From: CAYFJO01 sp964343305 | Lineage (GTDB): Bacteria; Planctomycetota; Planctomycetia; Pirellulales; Pirellulaceae | Assembly (NCBI GenBank): GCA_964343305.1 | Contig: CAYFJO010000390.1 | Span: 1 to 10,429 of the forward strand | Direction: 5' to 3' | Length of the DNA: 10,429 nucleotides | Shown here: positions 1 through 5,944 of the stretch, piece by piece | Position numbering within the stretch: the stretch's first letter is position 1 | Layout of the letters: each line of letters starts with the position of its first letter | Notes under the pieces: model-generated | Told to the model about the DNA's origin: nothing | Database searches by the model: none | What the model saw: only the letters and a program-made list of their open reading frames with translations | Translations under genes and position numbers: made by a program

Positions 1-344
1 CCAGCCGTCCAGATAGGAATCTCTTTCTGTTGAGCGTTGTCGTCCAGAATCGATGGGATGACTCGTTCGCGCAATGCACCGAAATGGTGTTCGTTGCGAA
101 AGAAAAAAGACTCACCGATGGTCAGTTCGGCCATCAGCCGTTCCAGAAACGAACTCCTTCGCTTGGGACTGGCTAAGATCCGGTCTAACTCGGCCTGGAC
201 CTTGTCGCTCAGTTTTCCAAGCACTTTTTCTACGCCGGATCGCAACCGCGAAAACCGTTCACCGGAAAACGTCATGCCGGTTTCCGACTCGACCCACGGC
301 CGGAGATTCTCGATTTGCGATGTTAGTTTCCCGGAGACTGACAT
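1..344 (-). CDS. cheR: CheR-type chemotaxis protein methyltransferase, N-terminal part (cut by window edge)
   Basis: The first 114 residues of a protein-glutamate O-methyltransferase are present. This family uses S-adenosylmethionine to methylate glutamates on chemoreceptors in the cytoplasm. The segment starts MSVSGKLTSQIENL and includes the helical CheR N-domain. Around residues 80-95 it has the family hallmark ELTIGESFFFRNEHHF. It ends at IPIWTAG, which is the beginning of the SAM-binding motif (usually AGCSTGEE); the rest lies beyond position 1. The ATG at 344 is chosen because an in-frame TAG lies three codons upstream. There is only a weak ribosome-binding site. It lies 79 bases downstream of the cheW-like gene on the same strand, so co-transcription is likely. 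Family assignment is from motifs recognised by eye and is strong. Confidence 0.9.
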   Translation of the reverse strand, partial: MSVSGKLTSQIENLRPWVESETGMTFSGERFSRLRSGVEKVLGKLSDKVQAELDRILASPKRRSSFLERLMAELTIGESFFFRNEHHFGALRERVIPSILDDNAQQKEIPIWTA

Positions 345-423
345 GTGCAGCTATCTTCGATCAGCAAAATGTCGATTGGGCTATTGCCCGACAATTCCAC
401 TTCCCAACAATACAGTCCACAGC

Positions 424-921
424 TTATGCTTCACGCGGTACTTGCTGTAACTCGTCCGCTTCCTCGGCGGCCATCATTTTTTCGGGATCGAGCAGGCGAA
501 TAACCTGGCCATCTTGCTCCAACACACCGGCGAAAAAACCGCTTTGGGCTCCCACGTCTTCGGCCGTGAGCGAGTCGACTTCGTGCAACTCCAACAAATC
601 CAACGCCTCGTCAAATTCGACACCGACGAGCCGGTCACCAATGCGCAAGCAGACAATGGGCGGTTCCGGCGGTCGCTGGTGGTCCTTGATCCCCAAACGC
701 TCCGCCGCATCAAGCACAGGGATCAAATGCCCCCGCACGAAAACCACGCCACGCACGAAATCGGGACACTGAGGAACTGTTTCAATTGGCAGCGCCGGCA
801 GCACCTCTTCGACTGCGGCAATCGGAATCGCATGCAAGTTTTCACCGAGACGCACAGCAAGCGCCAGTTTCGTCGCGGGACTCGTCTTCGCTTCTGAATT
901 GGTCAAGAGCCGTTCCCCCAC
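424..921 (-). CDS. cheW: CheW-like chemotaxis coupling protein
   Basis: A 165-residue single CheW-domain protein. CheW proteins bridge chemoreceptors and the histidine kinase CheA in the cytoplasm. The sequence runs LALAVRLGENLHAIPIAAVEEVL (about 18-40), then FVRGVVFVRGHLIPVLDAAERLG (55-77), the typical RG...G..IPV(L/I)D core. It then has CLRIGDRLVGVEFDEALDLLEL (91-112) and ends with ILLDPEK-like VIRLLDPEKMM. The start used is a GTG at 921, with a GGAAG run touching it. An in-frame TGA lies about nine codons upstream, so no longer form is possible; a TTG five codons in is an alternative. The domain has the usual length for a lone CheW. It is followed on the same strand by the cheR-like gene, suggesting a chemosensory operon that continues outside the window. 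Confidence 0.9.
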   Translation of the reverse strand: MGERLLTNSEAKTSPATKLALAVRLGENLHAIPIAAVEEVLPALPIETVPQCPDFVRGVVFVRGHLIPVLDAAERLGIKDHQRPPEPPIVCLRIGDRLVGVEFDEALDLLELHEVDSLTAEDVGAQSGFFAGVLEQDGQVIRLLDPEKMMAAEEADELQQVPREA

Positions 922-943
922 CTTCCGATTGAAGTTTCCACAT

Positions 944-953
944 CATAATTATG
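944..953. promoter_or_regulatory. Palindrome CATAATTATG between divergent genes
   Basis: A perfect 10-bp AT-rich palindrome sits between the cheW start (921, minus strand) and the start at 981 on the plus strand. Each half gives a CATAAT that could serve as a -10 element in either direction, or the whole could be an operator. No convincing -35 box was found on either side, so this is a suggestion only. Confidence 0.25.
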
Positions 954-980
954 CGCGCGTAAAAGAAACAGGGTATCGAA

Positions 981-1190
981 ATGATCATCCCAACTCCCGA
1001 ATTCGATCCGATGTTCGCCGATGACGGCGTCCCGTTCCAAACCAAGATGATCCTATACATCCGTAGGGAATTCCCCGACCTGCTGGGAGCGAACGTGGCG
1101 CAGCTTCACACGGATAAAGGTCTCCAGCAACTCTCGAAATCGATCGCCGACGCAACCAACCAGCGCCCTCGCCCAAGTGCCGCAGCCTAA
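981..1190 (+). CDS. Small hypothetical protein
   Basis: A 69-residue ORF starting MIIPTPEFDPMFADDG and ending RPRPSAAA. I do not recognise the family. Third codon positions are G/C-rich as in neighbouring real genes, and the composition looks like a soluble globular protein with no signal peptide or membrane segment. The ATG at 981 has no clear Shine-Dalgarno sequence (an AGGG lies about nine bases upstream). Its TAA stop overlaps the ATG of the next small ORF (TAATG), a layout typical of translational coupling. It is divergent from cheW. It could be a fragment of a once longer gene. Confidence 0.45.
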   Translation: MIIPTPEFDPMFADDGVPFQTKMILYIRREFPDLLGANVAQLHTDKGLQQLSKSIADATNQRPRPSAAA

Positions 1191-1351
1191 TGATGGAAGA
1201 ATGCACACGCATGGTTGTATCCCTAGTTGACTTCAACCGCGCCGAAGTGTCGGTGTTGCACACCCACGTGGCTGGGATTTACAACGAAGAGAGTCCCGTT
1301 TTGCCGTCTCGCAAATCAAATTCCCGAAAACTCGTAGTTGCGACCTGTTGA
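1190..1351 (+). CDS. Small hypothetical ORF overlapping the previous stop codon
   Basis: A 53-residue ORF beginning MMEECTRMVVSLVDFNRAEV. Its ATG shares the A of the preceding gene's TAA stop. The first 35 residues look like real protein; the last 15 (RKSNSRKLVVATC) look like out-of-frame tail, so it may be truncated. It overlaps a minus-strand open frame at 1279-1389, and both cannot easily be real. No family recognised. Confidence 0.3.
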   Translation: MMEECTRMVVSLVDFNRAEVSVLHTHVAGIYNEESPVLPSRKSNSRKLVVATC

Positions 1352-1630
1352 TGGGACAGGTCAAATTGCACCACCGCTTGCCCATTCATCCGATCCGAAA
1401 GCGTGGATGGTTCTCATCGGGCCGGCCGCCTTTCTCCATGACGAGTTGACTCAAAGCTGTGTCGACCATCGCGACGGCGGAGAAGACGTACCTCGCATCT
1501 TCGATTGATCCGTACAGTAACCGGCCAGCCACTTGGCCGCCGGCATTCTGGGCGATTCGTCACGGAACGTTAAACTGGTCGACAAAGACTTCTTCGCTCG
1601 CGGACTGAATGGGAAGATTGATGCACGAAC
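1279..1630 (-). pseudogene. Interrupted minus-strand coding remnant, family unknown
   Basis: Read on the minus strand, three protein-like blocks follow each other but are broken up. The first contains ASEEVFVDQFNVP and ends at a TGA (1560-1562). The same frame continues with QNAGGQVAGRLLYGSIEDAR and MVDTALSQLVMEKGGRPDEN, ending at a TGA at 1386. An overlapping frame (ATGA junction at 1386-1389) then gives MNGQAVVQFDLSHQQVATTS, stopping at 1279. The residue composition and the abutting blocks suggest one decayed gene with a nonsense codon and a frameshift. I do not recognise the family. Plus-strand frames in 1560-1767 are also open and somewhat protein-like, so the strand is not certain. The remaining bases up to 1717 hold no feature I can support. 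Confidence 0.3.
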
Positions 1631-1717
1631 TATTTGAACATTTGCTGGTCCAAGGGCCTGCCCTCACTGAGGTGGCACTGCCGTCCAGAGCCGGTGAAGG
1701 CCCCAGCGACTTCGATT

Positions 1718-1726
1718 TGGTATACT
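1718..1726 (+). promoter_or_regulatory. Extended -10 promoter candidate (TGGTATACT)
   Basis: TGG followed by TATACT matches the TGn plus TATAAT pattern of an extended -10 promoter, which can work without a -35 box; none is seen upstream. It lies about 75 bases before the aldo/keto reductase start on the correct strand. Confidence 0.35.
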
Positions 1727-1799
1727 CGTGGTGGGTCCACGTGGATGAGACCTGTGAACGATCTTGAAAACCTACGCGCCGCGAAGGAGTAACACTTCC

Positions 1800-2825
1800 A
1801 TGGCGAAGAAAGACACATCCACCTCTAGACGAGAGTTTATCGCAAAGACAGGTGAGGTCGGCCTGGCTTCGATGCTGACGGTCTCTCTTGCGACTTCGAA
1901 CGAAGGTGTCGGAGCCGAGCCCGCAAAGCCGCTGCCGGATGTAAAGAAACAGATGCCCATGCGAAAGCTCGGCAAGACCGGGGTCGATGTGTCGATTCTC
2001 GGAGTGGGTGGTGGCGGCCGAGGCCGCAATCCTCAGATTCGAGGCACGAAAGACCGGAATAATGTTCGAGAACAGGCGGAGCGTATTCTTCACCGAGCGC
2101 TCGACCTTGGCATCAACTACATTGACACGTGCACGGGATATGGGGAAAGCGAGTCCATCATCGGCGAGGTAGCAGCATCGCGACGCAAAGAGATGTTCCT
2201 GGCGACGAAATGTGACAAGTGTCACGTCGCTGGTGATCAGTTGCGAAGAGAGCTAGAGCAAAGCCTCGAGCGGCTGCGAGCAGATCAGCTTGACCTGTGG
2301 CAGATTCACAACATCGCCACTCTGCAGCAAGTGGAAACAATCTTCAAGAATGACGGCGCCATCGAAGTGTTTCGCAAGGCGAAGCAAGAAGGAATCGCTC
2401 GTTTTATCGGAATAACGGTTCACAGCAGCCGTAAAGTGATCGATGAAACTTTGAGGCGATGCAGAGCGTCCGGCATCATGATGGACACGCTACTCGTGAA
2501 TTTCAATCCGGCCGACGAGGCAAGGGGCGGACATGGAAGACAGATCTTGAAAGACCATCCTTCAATCGGGAAGATTGCCATGAAGGTGTTTGGCAGCGAT
2601 GGAGCGCCGATCATTCACCGAGAGAAGCTCAGCGCTGAGACGGCGTTGCGTTATGTATTGAGCCACAACTTTGCCACGGTGATCATCGGAACGCACACTT
2701 TGGCGGAACTCGAAGAGAACGTCTCGATCGTCCGTAGTTTTCGGCCGTACAGTGATGCGGAACTGCGCGAAATAGAGAAACAGATTCACGGCGCCCGCGG
2801 CGGGCTCTGGACACTCAATGCGTGA
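1800..2825 (+). CDS. Tat-exported aldo/keto reductase
   Basis: A 341-residue aldo/keto reductase, a family of NAD(P)H-dependent oxidoreductases acting on carbonyls, often of sugars. The start is the ATG at 1800, with AAGGAG ten bases upstream; a longer frame from 1764 lacks such a site. Residues 8-35 form a twin-arginine signal (SRREFIAKTGEVGLASML), so the folded enzyme is probably exported, as is common in planctomycetes. The barrel begins at MRKLGKTGVDVSILGVGGGG. The catalytic tetrad can be read as D109 and Y114 (NYIDTCTGYGES), K137 (LATKC) and H170 (LWQIHN). The cofactor end is near the C-terminus (TVIIGTHTLAELEENV). The enzyme appears intact. Nine bases after its stop comes a Tat-type DUF1501 gene with its SD in the gap, suggesting an operon. 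The exact substrate is unknown. Confidence 0.9.
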   Translation: MAKKDTSTSRREFIAKTGEVGLASMLTVSLATSNEGVGAEPAKPLPDVKKQMPMRKLGKTGVDVSILGVGGGGRGRNPQIRGTKDRNNVREQAERILHRALDLGINYIDTCTGYGESESIIGEVAASRRKEMFLATKCDKCHVAGDQLRRELEQSLERLRADQLDLWQIHNIATLQQVETIFKNDGAIEVFRKAKQEGIARFIGITVHSSRKVIDETLRRCRASGIMMDTLLVNFNPADEARGGHGRQILKDHPSIGKIAMKVFGSDGAPIIHREKLSAETALRYVLSHNFATVIIGTHTLAELEENVSIVRSFRPYSDAELREIEKQIHGARGGLWTLNA

Positions 2826-2834
2826 GGAGAAGTC

Positions 2835-3134
2835 ATGATCACAATCTTTGGCGAACGAGCCACTTTTTGCGATGGAGTTCATCGTCGCGGTTTTCTCAAA
2901 GCAGGTTTTTTGGGACTGAGCGGATTGACGCTGGCCGACGGTTTGCAAACCGGCGTGGTTGGCGCGTCGAACTCGAAAGGCGAAGTCCCGGCCCAAGCTG
3001 CGTATCGTCCGGAAAACGTGCTGGCCATGATCTATCGCCATCTGAGGATCGATCCGGCGCAGACCTTTCCCGATTTTTCCGGACGTCCCCTCTTTATCTT
3101 GGAACGACGCGACATCATTCGGGAGCTTGTGTGA
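2835..3134 (+). pseudogene. DUF1501 family gene with a large in-frame internal deletion
   Basis: The 99-residue product joins the two ends of a DUF1501 protein, a sulfatase/phosphatase-like exported family that is normally about 400-480 residues and abundant in planctomycetes. Residues 1-36 are the usual start: FCDGVHRRGFLKAGFLGLSG, a Tat signal with arginines 17-18. From about residue 38 the sequence is the usual C-terminus: GASNSKGEVPAQAAYRPENV, then IYRHLRIDPAQTFPDFSGRP and ERRDIIRELV. Everything between, including the metal-site region, is missing. The reading frame is kept. The SD (GAGGAG) lies in the nine-base gap after the aldo/keto reductase, so it is still in a position to be translated. 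The identification of both ends is from memory of the family and is strong; activity is not expected. Confidence 0.8.
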
Positions 3135-3139
3135 GCTGT

Positions 3140-3176
3140 GACAGAAACCGGGACAATGACAGAAACAGACAGAAAC
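3140..3176 (+). repeat. Three direct copies of GACAGAAAC
   Basis: GACAGAAAC occurs at 3140-3148, 3158-3166 and 3168-3176, followed by GGGGAAAGGTTGG. The block lies between the DUF1501 stop and a RAYT relic. Purine-rich tandem repeats of different sequence precede the RAYT start at 10372 and also occur at 6483. Confidence 0.8.
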
Positions 3177-3202
3177 GGGGAAAGGTTGGACACGTTCGCT
3201 TG

Positions 3203-3231
3203 TTGACAAAGCCGCGGGGAGCGGGATACGA
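3203..3231 (+). promoter_or_regulatory. Promoter candidate for the RAYT relic
   Basis: A perfect -35 TTGACA (3203-3208) is followed after 17 bases by ATACGA (3226-3231), a weak -10. It ends 14 bases before the RAYT start, so the transcript would have almost no leader. Confidence 0.4.
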
Positions 3232-3244
3232 GTAGGTTGTGGGG

Positions 3245-3530
3245 ATGCCTCGCTCGGCTCGTGTTGCTCCTGGTGGGACGGTGTTCCATGTGTTGAACCG
3301 TGGGGTGGGACGCATCAAGCTGTTTCGCAAGGACGGTGGCCATCAGGCGTTTGAAACCATCGTCGAAGAAACGCTCGTCAAGCAGCCAATGCGTATTTGC
3401 AGCTATCTCCTGATCGTGGCGTTGGTCGAGACTGTGGCGGCATGTGTCGGGGAGTCGTCAGAGAGTCGTGTTGGCAGACTGGCCGTTACCTCGTCCACGT
3501 AACCGGAAGAAGCTGGTGAACGATCCACTG
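3245..3530 (+). pseudogene. REP-associated tyrosine transposase (RAYT, Y1/IS200-like) relic lacking its catalytic core
   Basis: RAYTs are single-strand DNA transposases of the HUH type that move REP palindromes. The N-terminus is clear: MPRSARVAPGGTVFHVLNRG, then LFRKDGGHQAFETIVEETLV and MRICSYLL. Where the family should continue with MPNHWHLVLWP, carrying the metal-binding HxH, the sequence instead reads IVALVETVAACVG. In a different frame the C-terminal signature ADWPLPRPRNRKKLVN follows at 3474-3530. The relic thus keeps both ends but lacks the HUH motif and the catalytic tyrosine helix, and carries a frameshift. The ATG at 3245 is preferred to a GTG two codons earlier because MPR is the usual start. 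It ends seven bases from the convergent minus-strand gene. Confidence 0.85.
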
Positions 3531-3536
3531 TTAACC

Positions 3537-3764
3537 CTACGACTGTGCGACTTTTTCGTACACCTGCCCATGTTGCAACAACCAGTTCATGTCGCCCTGT
3601 TCCGCTCGCTCGGCCACTTCCTTGAGGAACTCGACCGTCTCGGCCTCGTAGCACGGTTCGCTGGGATCGTCCACCGGGATGACCATTTCCACATCAACGG
3701 CCACCACGTAGCAGCCCTTTTGAATCAATCGGGTTCGCTTGATCCGCTTTCCGTCAATTCGCAT
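3537..3764 (-). CDS. Small acidic protein, putative partner of the DUF4258 protein
   Basis: A 75-residue protein beginning MRIDGKRIKRTRLIQKGCYV. The basic N-terminus is followed by an acidic, helical second half (EAETVEFLKEVAERAEQGDM, then NWLLQHGQVYEK). Its ATG lies three bases after the stop of the DUF4258 gene and a GACGAGGA within that gene's end can act as SD, so translation is probably coupled. Small acidic proteins in this position often are antitoxins or immunity partners, but the family is not one I can name and no DNA-binding fold is obvious. Confidence 0.65.
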   Translation of the reverse strand: MRIDGKRIKRTRLIQKGCYVVAVDVEMVIPVDDPSEPCYEAETVEFLKEVAERAEQGDMNWLLQHGQVYEKVAQS

Positions 3765-3767
3765 CGT

Positions 3768-4055
3768 TCAATCCTCGTCGAAGAAATGAACCGTCACCAG
3801 TTTGGCCACGCCGCTCTGTTTCAAATGCGACCAGACCGCCTTGAACCCGGTGCCGTCGGGCATCAGTTCACGCACCTCGATGGCCGGGTTTGGTTGGGCC
3901 TTCGCCCGTTCGGCGAGCAACTCGCCGTCTTCCAGGCTGGCGACCGCTTGCCATTCCATGATGCCTCGTTCTTCCAGTCGTTCCGCCGCGTGCTGGCCAA
4001 TGATGTATCGGTTTTCGTCGACCAGCTTGCAGATTTCCTGATGCAGCTTACCCAT
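3768..4055 (-). CDS. DUF4258-domain protein, putative RelE/HigB-like toxin
   Basis: A 95-residue protein. It shows the DUF4258 pattern: IIGQHAAERLEERGI (about 18-32), with the conserved His and Arg residues, and a C-terminal strand KLVTVHFFDED. DUF4258 proteins are small and RelE-fold-like, and are commonly found in toxin-antitoxin type gene pairs; the biochemical role is usually unproven. The ATG at 4055 (MGKLHQEICKL) is preferred over 4094 because a candidate extended -10 promoter lies at 4077-4085, inside the longer form. It is followed after three bases by a small acidic protein gene. Toxin activity is an inference from family and layout. Confidence 0.75.
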   Translation of the reverse strand: MGKLHQEICKLVDENRYIIGQHAAERLEERGIMEWQAVASLEDGELLAERAKAQPNPAIEVRELMPDGTGFKAVWSHLKQSGVAKLVTVHFFDED

Positions 4056-4076
4056 CGTGCAGCGTCTTTTGGTTTC

Positions 4077-4085
4077 ATTGTAGCA
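4077..4085 (-). promoter_or_regulatory. Extended -10 promoter candidate (TGCTACAAT) for the DUF4258 pair
   Basis: On the minus strand TGC precedes TACAAT, one base away from the TATAAT consensus. The predicted transcription start would fall about 15 bases before the ATG at 4055. No good -35 was found. Confidence 0.35.
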
Positions 4086-4178
4086 TCGCGCCACTTTCGA
4101 TGCATGTGGGTTGTCATGGCTTCTCGATGGGGAAGCAATTCCAGCACGGGAGACAATCCATGAGAAGACGGATTCAAC

Positions 4179-4427
4179 TTAGCAATTAGCAAGTCTATCT
4201 TGCACACGCTGCATAAGCGCATCGACATCGAGTGGGCGACACTCACCGCGTTCGCTCTGCTCGATCGCCGGTTGCGTTTCTTCCATGAAACGATTCAGCT
4301 CTTCTTGATAAAGACGGAATTCCTGAACGCTTTCTTCCGGCGAAAGCGAGCCGCCCAGCTTTCCAATCCGCCGTCCAAGAAAATCGTAGAAAGCGTGAAT
4401 CTCGTCTTATGGAATGCCTGTTGCCAT
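4179..4427 (-). pseudogene. Antitoxin-like small gene with a stop at codon 7
   Basis: The ATG at 4427 has an excellent SD (AAAAGGAG, about nine bases upstream) and starts MATGIP, but codon 7 is TAA (4407-4409). The same frame then continues without interruption for 75 codons: DEIHAFYDFLGRRIGKLGG, LSPEESVQEFRLYQEELNRF, and PLDVDALMQRVQDRLANC before the TAA at 4179. This long helical, acidic stretch resembles small antitoxin-like proteins that carry the SPEE...FR.YQ.EL pattern. After the stop there is no ATG, GTG or TTG near the conserved block, so a restart is unlikely. It is either a fresh nonsense mutation or a sequencing error. The gene lies upstream of the DUF4258 pair on the same strand. 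Confidence 0.65.
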
Positions 4428-4448
4428 AGCCGTTATCTCCTTTTCTCC

Positions 4449-4478
4449 AGCGTATCACAGAGCAGGAAGCATCGTCAA
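4449..4478 (-). promoter_or_regulatory. Promoter candidate for the broken small gene
   Basis: On the minus strand TTGACG (4478-4473) is followed after 18 bases by TACGCT (4454-4449), a good -35 and weak -10. It lies about 22 bases before the start codon at 4427. Confidence 0.35.
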
Positions 4479-4497
4479 AGCGTGGTGAAGACACTGG

Positions 4498-4502
4498 CGG
4501 AG
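4498..4502. repeat. Target-site duplication CGGAG, left copy
   Basis: CGGAG abuts the left inverted repeat of the insertion sequence and recurs at 5945-5949 just outside the right one. It is the central five bases of the palindrome into which the element inserted. Confidence 0.85.
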
Positions 4503-4529
4503 CCCATTGGTATCTACACAAGTCTGCTA
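4503..4529 (+). repeat. Left terminal inverted repeat of the IS
   Basis: Begins CCCATTGGTATCTACACA and pairs with 5918-5944, with two mismatches (positions 19 and 22 of the repeat). Confidence 0.92.
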
Positions 4530-4645
4530 TCGTAGCTTGCTGTGATGTCGGTGAAAATAGGAACTGGAATTGATCGCGAGCGTAGAATGATAGGTATGTA
4601 CCACTTCCTTGTTTTGAGTCGCGGTTGCAACAAAGGTATTTGAAG

Positions 4646-5914
4646 ATGGTCCAGTCGCATTCGGCTGCCAATCAAGCACTGGCCCATGGCATTCACGCCG
4701 TGCCGGATTGCCGCGGGGCGTTTGCCACGACGCAAGCGGCTTTTCGTTTTTTGAATAACGAGCGCGTCACGCTGCGCCATTTGAGCGAGCCGTTGGTCGA
4801 AGCCGGTCGGCAAGAGATCCAAACGGCTTGCGACGACTTTGTGTTGGTCGCGCATGATTGGTCGCAGTTGATGTATCCGGCGCACTCGGCCAAGGCGGAC
4901 CGCGTGGCACTGAGCAGCAAGCGGGTGCCCGAAGGTTACGAGTTGCAATCGGCGCTGTTGATCAGCGATCGCGACGGCACGCCGCTGGCTCCGGTGGCGA
5001 TGAGCTTGCGAGCGGCCGACGGGGTGCATTGTTCGCGCAGTTGGCAAGTGCGCGAGCCGCTCTCGCCGCTGGACGAGTTGGACCCGGTGATGACGTTTGC
5101 GGAAAATGCGGCGTTGGGCCGAGAGTGCGTACACCTGGTCGACGCGGAAGCGGACTCGGTGTGGCACTATCGCCAGTGGGACCGTCGGCCGGATCGTTGG
5201 TTCGTAGTTCGCGCGGACGACCGCTACGTCGAGTACGACGGCCAGGAGTCACGTTGTTCGACCCTTTGCGAAAAGCTGCACGAGGAAGATCGTTTTGCCA
5301 GCGCGCGATCCGTTTCGTACCACGGCCGGCCCGCCGAGCAATGGGTGGCCGAGTTGCCGGTCCGTTTGATTCGTCCGGCCCAGCGCAACCGCCCCAATTC
5401 GAATGACCGCCGCCGCATCCCCGGCGACCCGGTGTCGCTGCGACTGGTCATCTCCGAGGTGCGCGACGAGAACCACCAGCTGTTAGCGACTTGGTACTTG
5501 CTGGCCAAAGCTCCCGCCGAAGTGGACGCGGCGACGATCGCCTTGTGGTACTACTGGCGGTGGAGCATCGAAACCTTTTTCAAACTGCTGAAGTCCGCGG
5601 GTCTGCAGTTAGAATCTTGGCAGCAGGAAACGGCGGCAGCGATCGCCCGTCGTCTGTTGGTGGCCAGCATGGCGTGCGTCGTGGTCTGGCACTTGGCGCG
5701 CAGCGAAGATCCTCAAGCCTCGCCCGCTCGCGAATTGTTGATCCGCCTGAGCGGCCGCCAGATGAAGCGAACCAAGCCGTACACGATGCCGGCGTTACTG
5801 GCTGGCCTCTGGATCTTACTAGCGATGTTAGAAACACTCGAACATTACAGCCTCACCGACCTAAAAGAAATCGCCACCGCCGCGCTCCCCCAGTACGCCG
5901 CGCGAGCACCCTAA
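4646..5914 (+). CDS. IS4-family DDE transposase
   Basis: A 422-residue transposase that cuts and joins DNA at the element's ends. The N-domain has the FRFLNNERVTL pattern (about 33-43) seen in Tn5/IS50-related IS4 transposases. The first catalytic aspartate is D71 in VLVAHDWSQLMYP; the second is D166 in VHLVDAEADS. The glutamate E309 lies in the IS4 signature Y-(2)-R-(3)-E-(6)-K: YYWRWSIETFFKLLK (Y302, R305, E309, K316). All key residues and a full C-terminal helical region are present, so it should be functional. The ATG at 4646 is preferred, with AGG nine bases upstream; a TTG at 4625 would add seven residues. The stop falls just inside the right inverted repeat. Confidence 0.93.
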   Translation: MVQSHSAANQALAHGIHAVPDCRGAFATTQAAFRFLNNERVTLRHLSEPLVEAGRQEIQTACDDFVLVAHDWSQLMYPAHSAKADRVALSSKRVPEGYELQSALLISDRDGTPLAPVAMSLRAADGVHCSRSWQVREPLSPLDELDPVMTFAENAALGRECVHLVDAEADSVWHYRQWDRRPDRWFVVRADDRYVEYDGQESRCSTLCEKLHEEDRFASARSVSYHGRPAEQWVAELPVRLIRPAQRNRPNSNDRRRIPGDPVSLRLVISEVRDENHQLLATWYLLAKAPAEVDAATIALWYYWRWSIETFFKLLKSAGLQLESWQQETAAAIARRLLVASMACVVVWHLARSEDPQASPARELLIRLSGRQMKRTKPYTMPALLAGLWILLAMLETLEHYSLTDLKEIATAALPQYAARAP

Positions 5915-5917
5915 TAC

Positions 5918-5944
5918 TAGCAAACATGTGTAGATACCAATGGG
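5918..5944 (-). repeat. Right terminal inverted repeat of the IS
   Basis: Reverse complement begins CCCATTGGTATCTACACA and matches the left end at 25 of 27 positions. It starts three bases after the transposase stop codon. Confidence 0.92.

Larger units (their letters stand above)
4503..5944 (+). mobile_element. Complete IS4-family insertion sequence
   Basis: A 1442-bp element with 27-bp terminal inverted repeats (4503-4529 and 5918-5944, 25 of 27 bases identical, outer 18 bases CCCATTGGTATCTACACA), flanked by the 5-bp direct repeat CGGAG. It carries one full-length transposase gene and no passenger gene. The near-identical ends and intact duplication suggest recent insertion. The 116 bases between the left repeat and the transposase frame hold no feature I can name. 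Confidence 0.92.

Noticed and set aside
74..772. Long plus-strand open frame (232 codons) opposite cheR/cheW
   Set aside because: It is the antisense shadow of two well-supported minus-strand chemotaxis genes; its translation is Ser/Arg/Pro-rich with no family pattern.
1560..2225. Minus-strand open frame of 221 codons
   Set aside because: Most of it is antisense to the aldo/keto reductase; only its last part (before 1630) might belong to a separate remnant.
3140..3176. Possible CRISPR-like array
   Set aside because: Repeat units are only 9 bases with 1-9 base gaps; there are no spacers of usual size and no cas genes.
3444..4163. Plus-strand open frame of 239 codons
   Set aside because: Only codons 11-29 are meaningful (RAYT C-terminus); the rest is antisense to the DUF4258 gene pair.
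4514..5167. Minus-strand open frame of 217 codons inside the IS
   Set aside because: Arg/His/Gln-rich shadow of the transposase gene; no passenger gene is evident.
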